Source of the DNA: Azolla caroliniana | Lineage: Eukaryota > Polypodiophyta | DNA length: 64,000 nucleotides | Direction of reading: 5' to 3' | Assembly: GCA_043228905.1 (NCBI GenBank) | Contig: JBHGNT010000011.1 | Span: 14,508,001 to 14,572,000, forward strand | Part shown: piece after piece, positions 49,120-61,214 of the stretch | Layout of the letters: every line of letters starts with the position of its first letter | Position numbering within the stretch: the first letter of the stretch is position 1 | Made by a program: the position numbers and the translations under genes | Notes under the pieces: generated by a model | Told to the model about the DNA's origin: nothing | The model's database searches: none | The model's input: the letters and a program-made list of their open reading frames with translations, nothing else

Positions 49120-52100
49120 TCACTTTTTCGATCCTTCGATAAGGTACACACTATCCAGAAAGGCAAATCCTGCTGCAACCCCACCTTCATCAGAATCTGA
49201 TGCCTTTGTCCTCAACAAGTAGCCAGTCTGCTCATTCAATATAACTTTCTCCTTGTTTCTGTGCACAAATGAAGTTTCAATATTCCAAAAAAATAAAATA
49301 AAATACAAATCGTATTTCATAAAAGGACTAGCACATTGGTAAGTTTTACATTTTTGCAAAATGTATCATACACAAAGATTATAGGAGTGCATATTTGTTT
49401 GTTATTGTAACTCACCTCACATACGTAGCAAAGATGCCCAACTCTGATACTGCTCCTTGTGCATTCAGTTTACCATTGCGCAACATATAGGTTATATGAA
49501 CCGGAGGAAATATCCTCTGCATGAGAATATAGGCGGCAAAGGAATCATCTGTGGATCCCTCTTTCAATTCCAGAAGCTTCTTTTTTATGTCTCCGCCAAA
49601 TAAGTTGTTTCCTGTTAAAGAAATTCAAATTTCTATGCCTGTAATGAGAAAATGATCTATTTGTTCAAGAAATGCTTGCACGAAATCCCCCAAGAAAAGG
49701 AATTGAATTCCTCTTCCTTAGCTCCTATCCCCCTTCCAGGACTCTAAGAAATTCTACTAATATGAAATTCTGGCAACCCCAAATTTCTTGTCTGTATCTA
49801 TATTTTAAACAGATGAGAGTATCCATTTATATAAAAGTAGATTTTTGTGAAATTTATCTGCATAAAGAACTGGTTCAGATTCGAAGAAACTGGCTATTAA
49901 GTATTCTGATTGGTTAAAAAGTTTTTTTGTATTACAATGTCTATATTATCCAAGAAGAAGACGAGAAAAATTACTCACCGCCTCCTTCTCTTTGAGGCTT
50001 TAGCACAAACCCCTCTGGTTTTGAAATAGCTTGATTGAAAATCTCCGATTCACCTTCGTCATCAAGTCCCCACAGTCCAGCAAAGCTTTTTTGCAGCTTC
50101 CTTACTGCATCTGCATCCTGAACAAATCTATGGACCCATCGAGAAAATATTCTCCATTAAACAAAGTAACTTGACCCTGAAATTGTTGGGGGGTGAGGAA
50201 AGGAAGAAGCAGCCGAACAGCTGTTATCCCTGCAGTAAAACAGTAGACAGCAGAGAACAAGGAAGACAGAACGCACATAGCTCACAAACACTTTTGGCCG
50301 CACACATTATGCATGAATCTCCCACCAAAGGCCAAAAGAATCGGTGAAACTGACGGGAAGATTGTACAAGACCTGAATCTCCTACCTGTTGAACATGTTA
50401 CACAATATACATAAGACAAATAGTGTAACCTTAAGAACTAAGTAATTCCCATCAGTTTCGCAGATTCTTTTGGTCTTTAGTGGGAGATTGATACATAGTA
50501 TGAAAGGCCAAAATCATAAATCCCACTATTCATTAGGACGTATATAGCTCAACATATCAAAAGGGTTTTGTGTGCCACCAAAGTTATGTTTTGAGCCATG
50601 TGCGTTCTGTTTCTTGTTCTCTGCTGTCTACTTGTTTTACTGCAGGAAAAACAGCTATTCGGCCGCTTATTCCACACCCTCAACAGAAATAAATACTCCA
50701 CCTCTGTAGTCTTACCTTTCAAGCACACTTGTCTTGGCAAGTTCCTGTTGAACTTTCTTGGTCCCAGCCAGATGATATCCTATGTTTGGGCACTTAATTG
50801 CATTTGATCTCTCGATAGAAGTCCTTGCAGCCCACTCCTGCAGAATCAAAACTTAAATCTGCAAAATGAGCATAAAACTTTTTTGGATTATTATTAGTAA
50901 ATTTTCACTGAAGACACATTTCTCAGCATCAAAGTTTCAGAACGTTTACATCCTCCGTAGGATAGTCCTTCGGATCATATCCAGCTCGGTAGTAAACAAC
51001 AGCTACTTTTTGCCCATCACTGATGCATGACACCAGAAAACCGCCCAATATTTTGAAATGTAACAAATAAAGAAAAGAGCCTATGACAAAATGCCAAAGA
51101 TGCCTCAACGAAAATTCATCTATGCTTACATGAGAAATGTGCCATCTGGATGAAACACTCCTTCAGTGTGGACTTCTGCAAGTGTCTTCCGAATAACAAG
51201 AATTCCATATGTGACATTCAGTTAAGTGAAAGGTTTTGCACCATTAGTAACTATGTACACAAAAACAAATTTAGCCATTAAAATTTAATCAGGATATTGT
51301 TCAGTAATCTTTGTGCTTAGCCAATACTGATCATACATGTTCCTTTCTTCTGGCTGTACAACCATAAGCACAATGGCGCTGGAAAACCAAAGGCACCATT
51401 AGAGAATGAAGTGTATGATTTACCATTTTCATGCACTGTGTTTCTATTGAACCTACCAACCACAAAGAAAGAACCATAGAAGATATTTTAGATAGCCCAG
51501 TCACTCTCCCATTGATTATGTACTTAGAATGATCCTAACTTCTAGATATGATCATGGGCATGCCCTATATAAGCCAAGATCCTTCTAATATGTCTAATGT
51601 TGACTATAATTTATTCATTCTTATTATAATCCTCCTAATTCTTCACATCATAATGAATATAACTATTTATCTTTGGTGTGTAACTTAGTCTCTTTCTCTA
51701 GCACATTGATTCACATTTCACATACTTTGTATCTCTCTTGTTTTCTCTCAACTATTTTATGGCAGATAAATCTCAAGATGTTGTACTACGTTTATAAACT
51801 GCATTTAGTACTACAAAGCAGTTGCTCCAATGACCTTTTCTTCACTTATCAAAATTTACAAAATTTATTCTATTTTGTTGAGTGAGATTTCAATAGTAGA
51901 AGCACTTTGTCAAGTGTGTGACACTAACATAATGGTCACATGTTACAAATCACCTTAGGTTGCTTTATAAATTATCAAAAACCAGAATGTCATTAAAGGC
52001 AACCAAGAGAACAAAGTGATCTAGAAGTTTGTCAAAGGAGCCAATGCCTTCACATGTTGACAATCATTGAGAAACTAAAAGCAAGACCTTTGCAGCAAAC

Positions 52101-55100
52101 CACATAAAAGCCCTGCTTTTCATATCAAGGAGAATTTGGGGTATCGATGGACAACAAAAGGATAGTGATCCATGTCCTGCTGTCCCTTGATATTATTTTT
52201 TACCTCAGTCAGTCTTATATATGGACTTTGGAGAACACATGCCATTAATAGCAGCATATGAGGAGTTGTGGTCTGTTTCTTCTCATTGTTTTTTGTGATG
52301 TTACATATGGCAACCATATCAAACTTGATATTTAAATTGTTTTCAATCCAGTATCCTACAGCACCTTGGATCATACAAAGAGGGGAATTGAAAACACAAC
52401 ATTGCAAGAGTAAACATGAAGAAAATAGAGAAAAAAGGGCCAAGAATTGAGAACAAAATAGATCCTAAGAATTTGGAGAAACAATAAAGAGTTTCAGGAC
52501 AAGTAATGTTTTACATGCGGAACACACATCACATGCGCCTACAAATTTACATTACAAAAGAATTCACCAGTATGAAATGTGTACCAAGGTTCCCCGAATT
52601 CTTTGAAAGCAAGAGAAATGGCTTTTGCAAGCCCATCTGCAGCCCGGTTCTCCGGAACATTCTTTGAACACAAATCACTGTGGTTTTGGATGGATTCGAG
52701 CAAGTATCTACAAATGTGACGTGAAGTATAAGCAAGCATTTTAGATCCAATATAGATTCATTATTTGGGAAAGTCATTTAACTTTCTTACCGATGCAACT
52801 GACTAACTTGTGCACCTAAGCCACCGAAAGAAGAGGAAATAGTGTTTATTTCAATTTGAAGGAGATCACCAGAAAGCAGATCTGCCATATAGTCTGATCG
52901 ATGTAGCCCCAAACGGACAGCCTAACACACTCCAAGTAATTTAAATAGGACTTTCATCTTATGAAAATATATTAGCTACAATCAAGGGAAATCCAAGAAA
53001 CCCAAGGTAAATAGAACCACACAAAATAAATCTTCAACTTAATCATACAGGACATGATTCTAAAGTCAACATTGCAGACATGTTGTCAATGCACAAGAGT
53101 AGCATAATTCATATATCAGCATCCATACTGAATAATTGTTAAATACTAGATCAAATGTGATGAGGACAAATTCACTCACGAGAGGGAGAAAATTGTGCAT
53201 ATCAATTATCTACATGGATATTGTGTATTAATAGCTTGGAATGATGTTGGGACATGTGTATAAAAATGATGCCTTAGGTGGAAACAGTTTCAAATTTTAA
53301 AAAGAGATGTACATAGCAACAAGGATATGCTTCCAAAATGTTACCATCAAGGAACGAGAACTGAGTACAAACAAAGATAAATTCGATATGTCAGCCTTAA
53401 TGAAAAATGTGATAATACCATCAAAACAATGGGAAATCTTAAACTTTCCTTTAGTCTTTCCCTTTTCTATTATTCCATCTTGTTAGATAAGGGCTTTCAA
53501 AAACATCACTTCTTTATAATCAACAATGTTGAAAGAGCAACAGAATGTGCTTCGCACATTTCTCAGAGAGTAATATTGTATGAATATATTCAAAATTTCT
53601 CCAAGAGTCAAAGAGATTCACCTCATGTAGGTATTGTCTAAATCTATACGCTCATTGTTTTCCTAATCCACAACTTTCAGGTCTCCTAAAGCTATGTGTT
53701 TCTGCATCTCAACTAACTGTAAGTTATCATCAAACTGGGCCAATATGCAGCAACATCTGAATTATCAAGCAAGTTTGCAATGTATCCTTGAATTATCATC
53801 AAACAAGGAAAATACATGGCAGCCCCTGATTTGTTAAGCAGGGTTAATGCATTATGATATTAAGTTCATGCTTCAAAAATGAAGTTGAGCTGAGTTCGGT
53901 GTCATCTATTCCAGTGCTGCTCTTTATTAAGTTGCAAAACTTCTAACATGAAAATGGAAAGACATTGCCGTATTAAGTTTTCAAGAAAACCAAACTGACT
54001 CAATTTTCAGATGAATACTGAAACATATGTAGTCTAACAATGCAATGAGTATTAAACTCTTCAATAAATCTACCCTACCTGTTTGGTTCCCTCCTTTATG
54101 ACCATAGAATGAATATCAAGAAGCCTTGCTGTGAAATTATCTGTTTTCCTTGTCCTGTATAACCGCAAGTTGCCAAACAAAGTTTGAGTATTAATCTATA
54201 CATATGCCAATTCATAACATTAATAATTTGGTCTTCAGGAAAGTATGAACACGTTGAAAAAGATTGAAACCAAAACCTGGATAAAGTTTCCTGTAGGAAG
54301 ACATGGTCCAAGCTTACAGCATCAATAAGCTCATTGAATAATGGAGCAAGCTCAATTGCTTGCTTAAATTGCTCATCCGAGAATGGAGAGGGTAAAAGAC
54401 AAATGGGAGCATGAACCAGCCCTACTCCAGGAATCTTTCCTGAATTCTGCAATATGATCATCGAAAATCTGAGTCTGTTACATATGCAGACCCTTGACTG
54501 AAAGACTACAAAGTTCAAATGATTAAAGATACCATGTATCTATTATCCAGAAGATATATCAATATATGTGAATTAAAAACTTGTTTTTCATATCTTAAAA
54601 CGAAATGAGCAAAAGTTGGTTTTCCAAGGCTGCCTTCTTGGGACTCAACTTTTTTTTTAAATAAAACATGTACCTGTTACCGAGAAGATATATCAATATA
54701 TGTTCATTATAATAACATACTTTCCATAACTTCAAATGAAATGTGCAAAAGTTATTTTCCCAAGACTGCCTCGTCTTTGAGGCTCTATTTTTTACCATTA
54801 GCACCGATCATTGTCACTTCATATGGATGTTCTCCCTAATGAATGGAAAATACACTTGGATTGTCACTGACAAATGGTTTGGAGTTTGTCACATTGAACT
54901 ATATTGATGATTCATTCATTCTGCCAAAGAAAGACATTCCTAGTCTCACTTGCACTGTGAAGGTTTTACAGCTAGTTGGAGAAGCTACATTCAAATTCAT
55001 TTTTGGTTAGCATATATCAGTCCAACTTTCCTTAAACTTCAATGATTGGCAAAAAAAAAGTTTCCAAATGACAATTCCTCCACGTAAGATTGGGAGATGT

Positions 55101-55461
55101 TCAAGTTATCCACTTGCATGGAATTGATTGCAAGAATGTAGTTATTGGCATCAAGTAAAAAAAGGGTTGTAAGTTAATAGTGACTAACATGAAATTTGAA
55201 TTACATTTCTTTTCCTCAGACTCCAGCACAATTTATTATACCACCAAATAATATGTCATTGGCATGAACTTCGTGAGGAAATGAACCCAAATCTCAAATA
55301 AATAAAAACAACAAATATGATCTTACTTCAATTGTCCTATCCCCCATTAGAATTCCATGTATGGATGCCCATGCAAGTGCATCAGGTACTATACGCTCAG
55401 CTACCGAAAATGGGACAATGCCAGTTGTCTCCAGTGATGTGTCTGATTTGAAAGGCTCCAT
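49120..55461 (-). CDS. GSH2: Glutathione synthetase
   Basis: ATP-grasp enzyme joining gamma-glutamylcysteine and glycine, the last step of glutathione synthesis. Twelve coding exons on the minus strand: 55461-55327, 54446-54277, 54154-54079, 52921-52791, 52707-52585, 51378-51298, 51210-51130, 51019-50950, 50837-50716, 50127-49979, 49611-49416, 49258-49120, giving 490 aa. Family blocks: [90 protein letters not shown], the glycine-rich [13 protein letters not shown] and the terminal [21 protein letters not shown]. All phases fit with no frameshift. The intron between 51298 and 51210 is U12-type AT-AC; the other eleven are GT-AG. The first in-frame ATG (55461) leaves no clear plastid transit peptide, so this form looks cytosolic. 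A non-coding first exon probably lies near 56.8-56.9 kb. Confidence 0.95.
50184..50685. mobile_element. 502-bp fold-back element in a glutathione synthetase intron
   Basis: Ends are tgttgggggg (left) and cacaccctcaaca (right; reversed tgttgagggtgtg). The 5-bp duplication gaaat flanks it at 50179-50183 and 50686-50690. The two halves are inverted copies: ctgcagtaaaaca.gtagacagc and cagaacgcacat near the ends, aatctcccac.aaag.ccaaaa deeper in, and tgttacac near the centre. The left arm lacks about 90 bp present in the right. It lies in the 50128-50715 intron and would form a long hairpin in the pre-mRNA. TG...CA ends and a 5-bp duplication are LTR-like, but the full-length inverted symmetry is fold-back/MITE-like. 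The superfamily is undecided. Confidence 0.85.
51211..51297 (-). other. U12-type AT-AC intron (87 bp) of glutathione synthetase
   Basis: The 5' splice site reads CA|ATATCCTGATT, one base off the U12 consensus ATATCCTT. The branch region TTTCACTTAACTG resembles TTCCTTAAC and sits about 10-12 bases before the 3' end GTCAC|ATATGG. Joining ...KITEQ to [13 protein letters not shown] keeps the frame and the exact length of the aligned plant family ([16 protein letters not shown]). No GT-AG alternative preserves the protein: the only usable AG leaves an in-frame taa. Confidence 0.87.
54533..54795. repeat. Diverged tandem duplication, 134-bp period, in a glutathione synthetase intron
   Basis: agaagatatatcaatatatg occurs at 54549 and 54683. 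Similarity continues through gcaaaagtt, ttttcc, aag.ctgcct to a t-run. The copies differ at roughly one base in five, so the duplication is old. Confidence 0.82.
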
Positions 55462-56806
55462 GCACGATGTATAGACAGATGCTCGATCGTTGGATGAGCA
55501 CTGAATACACCCGATTTTTAAATTGAAAGCAAAAGCAATGCTCTTTGTTTCAAAGACAGTTCCTGTAACAATCTCCAAAAACGAAGTCTTAAAGAAAGTA
55601 AATAAATAAATAAATCAAATAATTAAAAAGATGGAAAGAGTATGGCAAAGTACCAATGCCAAAGTGCATAGAACTGAAAATTTTTGTGGGTTCAAGTGAT
55701 GGGGTCCTAATTAACCAATGAACCATATTTTTACTTTCTCAACCAAAGATGCTCAGCTCTCTAGCTGAAATATGATGATAATAATAAATCAGACAATGTG
55801 GGAGTGAGTTGAGAACTTAGGTTATTGGATCTTCAAAAAAGCACAATCAATATCCATACACATGATATGACAATATTGTGAATTAATATGGATTGGATCC
55901 AATTGCAAGATCCAGTAAATTGTACCTTATAAATGGGTCTAGTATAAACATCCTCATATTTGGGCAACTAATTTAACAAGAAATTTATGCAATTTGATAG
56001 AACAAAAAATTAAGGGCGATCCAGCCTGAAAACCAGTAAAAAACTTTGCTTATTTTTTCCAAATCCAATACAACCCAACAAAGAGTATTGATCTATTTCA
56101 GATAATGAGTGGAAAAGGCATGGATTTATGTTCGTTATAATAATAATAATTTAGAATGTCTTTCAGCCAGTACTGTGTCGAATCTTAGGGTCCTCATGAA
56201 GTAATCAAAAGAGGAAATTCAACCGAAAAAACTGTAGTTTTCTTCGTGTGATTTTTCAAAGAAAATGCAAATCCAATAAAGAGTGTTGTATTATGCGTCC
56301 AGAATTAAGAGCATTTTACACATTCTCAAACTGCATTAGATGTTCATAAATTAAATCACAACTTCATAAAAACAAACCATAATATTATAACATTAACCAA
56401 TGTATACATAACATAGTGTAATTAAAACAAAACTGAACTGAGTTCCATATTAAAATTTGCATGATCAAATCCAAAGTTCGATAATACATAGAATGCTCCT
56501 CAATCATAGTGAGAGCAACTTCATTGCCAATATTCCAACAAAAAACACAAAAAAAAGCAATGCTTAAGAAAGCAGAGCATTGCCGGAATATAATAAACAG
56601 AAATTTATTTGCAAAGAAGAAGAAGAAAATAGCATTTCCGAAATAAAATAAAACAGAAGATTAAAATGAAGAATGACAATAATAAAAAAACAAAACAAGA
56701 AAAAAAAACATTTGCAATGCTTAAGAAACAGAACATTTGATTGGAAATAGCAAACAATAAATAAATAAACCAAGAGAGGAGAACAGAGGGAGGGAGAGCA
56801 TTTTAC

Positions 56807-56930
56807 CTAAAGGGAAGGATAGAGTGGCAAGATCTACTGATCAATGGCTTTGATTTCTGAGAGCCAGTGGCTCTTTGGATACAGTGTTGATGAGGAAAGA
56901 GAGTTGAGTGGAATTTTGCATCTCCTCACA
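56807..56930 (-). other. Probable 5' UTR exon of glutathione synthetase
   Basis: The sense strand ends CCCTTTAG|GTAAAATG, a good splice donor at 56806-56805. The upstream sequence (ctcaactctctttcctc...) is pyrimidine-rich and has stops in all frames with no usable ATG, as expected for a leader exon joined to the exon carrying the ATG at 55461. The upstream limit is a guess. Confidence 0.45.
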
Positions 56931-57106
56931 CACACACAACATTGGGTGGGGGGTGGCCTGGTAATTTTGAAAACCTTTGGAGGGTTATTCTTGTAAATTC
57001 CAAAGCTCGCAAGCCTTTACTTTTACATTCTCTAGTGATTTGCACCGGAAATAAACCATCGAGAGAACACACGGGAAATTATTTCTGTACTGCGCAAGAC
57101 CAATGA

Positions 57107-57129
57107 CTCTCTCTCTCTCTCTCTCTCTC
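57107..57129. repeat. (CT)n tract upstream of glutathione synthetase
   Basis: A CT run on the plus strand, GA in the sense of the gene, about 180 bp upstream of the probable leader exon. Confidence 0.93.
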
Positions 57130-59893
57130 GAACATCGTCGATATTTTTATTGGACCTGCAAGACCAAACCATTTCGGCATGCTGCAAAGCTGCTAAACAG
57201 TTACTTGACCCCTCTATCATCATGCATGTCTTCCCTAGTGTATACTTCAGAACAACAACGAGGAAGAAAGGTCGTAAGAAAATGGCCCACTTAATTGGTT
57301 GATCCATGTTTAGGATCATGTTGCTTTGGGTTCCTAACTCATATGAGCAAGCTTGCAACATAATGAAGGGAAGGTTCATCATCTCAGTGCTTGTAGGAAC
57401 AATGAATCAATACTTCTTTTTAGTACATTCGACAAAATTCAAGTTGCGAAGCAACACTCACGAGTGCCAACTATTACATTGCTTGAAAAGCAAATATAGG
57501 TGCAACTAAAACAATATTACCACCATCTATCCGGAATGGATTGAGTGATTCACAAAAAACCAATTTTTTATCACGAGCATGAAAAAGTAAATCTAATTGG
57601 TTTTGTTCAAAAAAGAAAGTCTAAAGTCTTACAAATTGTCCAATTGAGTTGAAGAAAAGGTTTGTAAATGAAGAGGGGTTATGAATAGTAAAATTCAAAT
57701 TTATGTTGTGGTTAATTTCAGTTGTCTTGTATGTGCAATGGCTTGCAAGAACCACATTTGGTGCATCCACATAAATCTAGTTTAGAATAACCATAATAAT
57801 CAAATAAATGTTTTTAGTGAAAATATATTAAAGTTGGTCCTATAATTTCTTGAGTTGTAATGATCGCCTAAATCAAAATGTAAAATCCCCACAAAGAGGG
57901 TGTTTTCCTAACCAAGCAAGTGATGCCTAAGACAATTGTTTGTGTTGGGATGAGAGATATTTTGTTTAATGACATTACACAACACATATCACGACATTTG
58001 GCAAGAGGACTTATCAACGATGAAGGAGGGGCAATGTCACAAACGGGGCCGGTGACGAGAAAACAAACTATGCTTTATATGTCTTCGTCATTGTGAGCAT
58101 TGATTGGTCACTTTCCACGATGTTTGTGAATGTAAACGAGTTGCAACAAGTGATGTTTTTAGTGGTGCACTCAAATTTGTGTGTTGATCTTGTAGTCAAA
58201 TTCTAGTGGTTGAACTTGATATATTGCAAGAATCCATGGCATCTACTAATGTTGTGAAAATAGGCTATTTGATTATGAAGAGCCATGGTGCAAAGAATGA
58301 CCCTTGATGATAGAGAAGACATATCGAGTAGGATTTTTGGTTTCATCTAGCATCAATGTTTAGCCCATTAGCATTAACAACTAATTAAACACGCAATAGT
58401 TGTGACTTCTATTTGTGTAGCGGGAGGAGGTGATATATTGTGTGTATTCATATTAACTTGCATTCAAATCAATACGAGATGGCAATTATGTTTGTAGGGG
58501 TATTTCACAAACGAGGATAGAAAACTAGAATATCAATAGTTGATCTTTTAGTCACAACTTGACATTTGCTAATAATTCCGTAAACACAATGATTCACCAT
58601 CACTTCCATTTGCAAATGACATACATTTCATTATTAACAATAAATTGCCAACCAAGCTATTACGTATGATGGAAGATAACGCTACCCTATCCATGTTGTC
58701 ATCAACCTTAAACATAATTTTCATAGACCATAGTAAGAAACAACTCAAACATTGAAAAAATTGACTTGACTAAATGGATTTTTAATCATAGGTCGCATGA
58801 ATATCATCACATCATGTAATGCATTTTCAAGGGTTCAATCATAGAGTAGATTTATTTTATCTCACACAATGCCACATCTGTAATTAAGTGTTACTTATAA
58901 CCAATAACGTAAACTTAAACTTAACTAATCAGATGTCGCCCATGTTAAAATCTCAGGCAAAGATATATGTAGTACAAATGCATGACATGAGATTTGACCT
59001 TGTGACCTTAGTTACAATGTCAAAGACTTTATCAACTAGCCTTTCTTTTTTTTTCTTAAATAAATATGTAAAGACAAGATTAAATAAATTGTAATGGGGA
59101 GATAAAAAACACACTACACCACATGGCATCTTTCTCACACCTATACAGTAACCCTTCGGTTAAGTGTGCACTTTGAACACATGGGCAAAGTGCGCACTAA
59201 GGGGTTTGTTGAAAAAATTTAGGGTTTTTTGAAAAATTGTAGGGTTTCCTGTTGTGCTCTAATCATATGTTTCTTGATAAGAAAAGTGATCAATTTATGT
59301 GATATAATTGACTTGAAACGTTTTTGGTTTCAACATACTCTTCCTGAATATCATTTCTTTCCCGATTCCATATTAGCTTCAATTTTCACCTTTCTGCTAA
59401 GCCTACCTAATGAACTTCCTTGGATGCGATGAGATTTTTCCTTGCACAGAAAGGGAGGGAGGGAGAGAAAGAGAGAAAGAAAGAAAGAAAGAAAGAGAAA
59501 ATTAAGGATGAATGAATTGAAGAAGGCAGGGGGAGGGTGAGGGAGAGAAAGAAAGGAACAAAATTAAGAATGAATGAATCCAGAAAAGGAAATGAATGAT
59601 TGGGTTAAGTAGGAAAGTTTACTTTCTTTAATTGAGACATACAACACATAACACACACACAAACACTGCGATTGGAGAGATTGATTCTGAATTTGCGTTC
59701 TTTTTTTCCCCCCCATTTCTCTATGCGTTTTCAGTAGACCCCACCTACCATTGCGTAACAAATTCTTTTAATTATTATTTTTTTCAAAAACTCCTTTCTT
59801 TTATTGTTTTGCAAATGTTTGGAACATAGTCTTAATTTTGGTTTGATGTAATTTCATCATGAACAATGTAAATTTTTTTATCTGGATTTTGAC
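57130..59893. other. Intergenic, no gene seen
   Basis: AT-rich with short (gaaa)n runs near 59455-59560 and a t-run followed by caaaaactcctttc near 59777 that resembles a LINE-A tail on the minus strand. No coding region supported. Confidence 0.5.
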
Positions 59894-61018
59894 CAAGGAG
59901 GAGGGCTCTTTGCTCCCAAGAGGTAGGGACACACCAGACAGGATCAAACGTTCTAAACTGTAGGACAACGAGGCATCAACACAGTGTAAGGCAATTCGAG
60001 TACTAGCATATATTGAGCATAAATGGATTGTAGATCCTGATCCGATCAAAGTACAACAAGATTGGCACATATGTACTCATGAAAACACTTGGCTACGTAA
60101 GGTCAGTTGGGACCCTTTGCAATGGACATGGTGTGATCCTTACGCGGGGCAAGGAAGCAAACCTATCCCTTTCTTTCAATTCACAACTAGATTGGGTCGC
60201 CATATTATAATCGCTCAATCTGCCCGAGATTCGGTTGCTGCAAAGGTATGGAAAACATATCATGTTCCTAACACAATTATCCCCAAGTTTTGGCAGAAAC
60301 TCTGGAAACAACAACACACAAGGCGAATCACCACTTCTCTATGGTTGTTAATACATAAGTCACTACCGGTTAGTGCATGGCAGCATGGGAACCTCAACTC
60401 TCCTAATTGTGTAGCGTGTCCAACCGTAGTAGAATCAATACGACACACTCTATGGGACTGTCCAGAGTCCCATTGAATATGGCAAGGGGTTGGCCGCTTA
60501 TTGCAATTATGCCAGGTGCAAGGCTCAATCAAGTGGGGGAATGTATGTTGGCTATCATGGCAGGCCCCAGTTGACCGATATGAGAATCAGGAAGAGGGGA
60601 TGACTTTGGTTATAAAAGCACAAGAAGTTTTTTTCTCCACCATCGACAATGTCCACTCAACTCCCATCAATGTCAAATCTCAAGTTGTGTTAGAATTGGT
60701 CAGCCCAATAACTCTTTGGATTCTATGGAAACAATGGTGTAGATGGGTCTTTTCCAACCAATAGTGTTAATGCACAAGATATGGAGTGAAGTGGTAGCCA
60801 CTCTAAAGAGCCAATATGATGGCCTCAAGGGTGACTCCAATGGAGTTCAAAGACAACGACTAGCCTTCATCCAACAATGGTCGTCCTCCCCCTTTATTGA
60901 GTTGGTGGGCATCCACATAAGATGGACCTATCGTGTCCCTACAGGGATTTGTATATACTAATCTCTTATGTAAAATTTTATAACTAATGGAAGGAGTTTT
61001 TTTTTGGAAAAAAAACAC
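59894..61018 (+). mobile_element. LINE-A2: 5'-truncated L1-type LINE, C-terminal part
   Basis: Same family as LINE-A1 but on the opposite strand. Shared segments include AIRVLAYIEHKWIVD, WLRKVSWDPLQWTW, DPYAGQGSKPIPFFQFTTRLG and the zf-RVT block CPTVVESIRHTLWDCPESH (about 60417-60473), followed by an in-frame tga, and VVLELVSPITLWILWKQWCRW. The 3' end gaaggagttttttttt-gg-aaaaaaaa matches LINE-A1, followed by a (CA)n run. The RT domain is absent. A target duplication was not identified. Confidence 0.9.
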
Positions 61019-61059
61019 ACACACACACACACTTAATAGAATGGCGCACTTAATAGAAT

Positions 61060-61201
61060 GGTTACTATATAAGAAAGCCATTGTACCCCTTATTCCTCCT
61101 TAGTCTCTCTTCCACCTTATTACTTGAATTTTTGTTTCATTTATTTATTTTCTTATTTGATCTTAGAACCCTCTATGCATTGAGAACTATAGTTCTCTAC
61201 A
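61060..61201 (+). mobile_element. Ty1-copia 5' LTR fragment
   Basis: The sequence ending tagttctctaca (61201) directly precedes a primer-binding site, so it is the 3' part of a 5' LTR. A TATA-like tatataag lies near 61066. The upstream LTR part is not recognisable; the LINE-A2 insertion next to it may have displaced it. Confidence 0.6.
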
Positions 61202-61202
61202 T

Positions 61203-61214
61203 TGGTATCAAAGC
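61203..61214 (+). other. Primer-binding site for initiator tRNA-Met
   Basis: tggtatcaaagc differs by one base from tggtatcagagc, the complement of the plant initiator tRNA-Met 3' end used by most plant copia elements. Confidence 0.8.
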
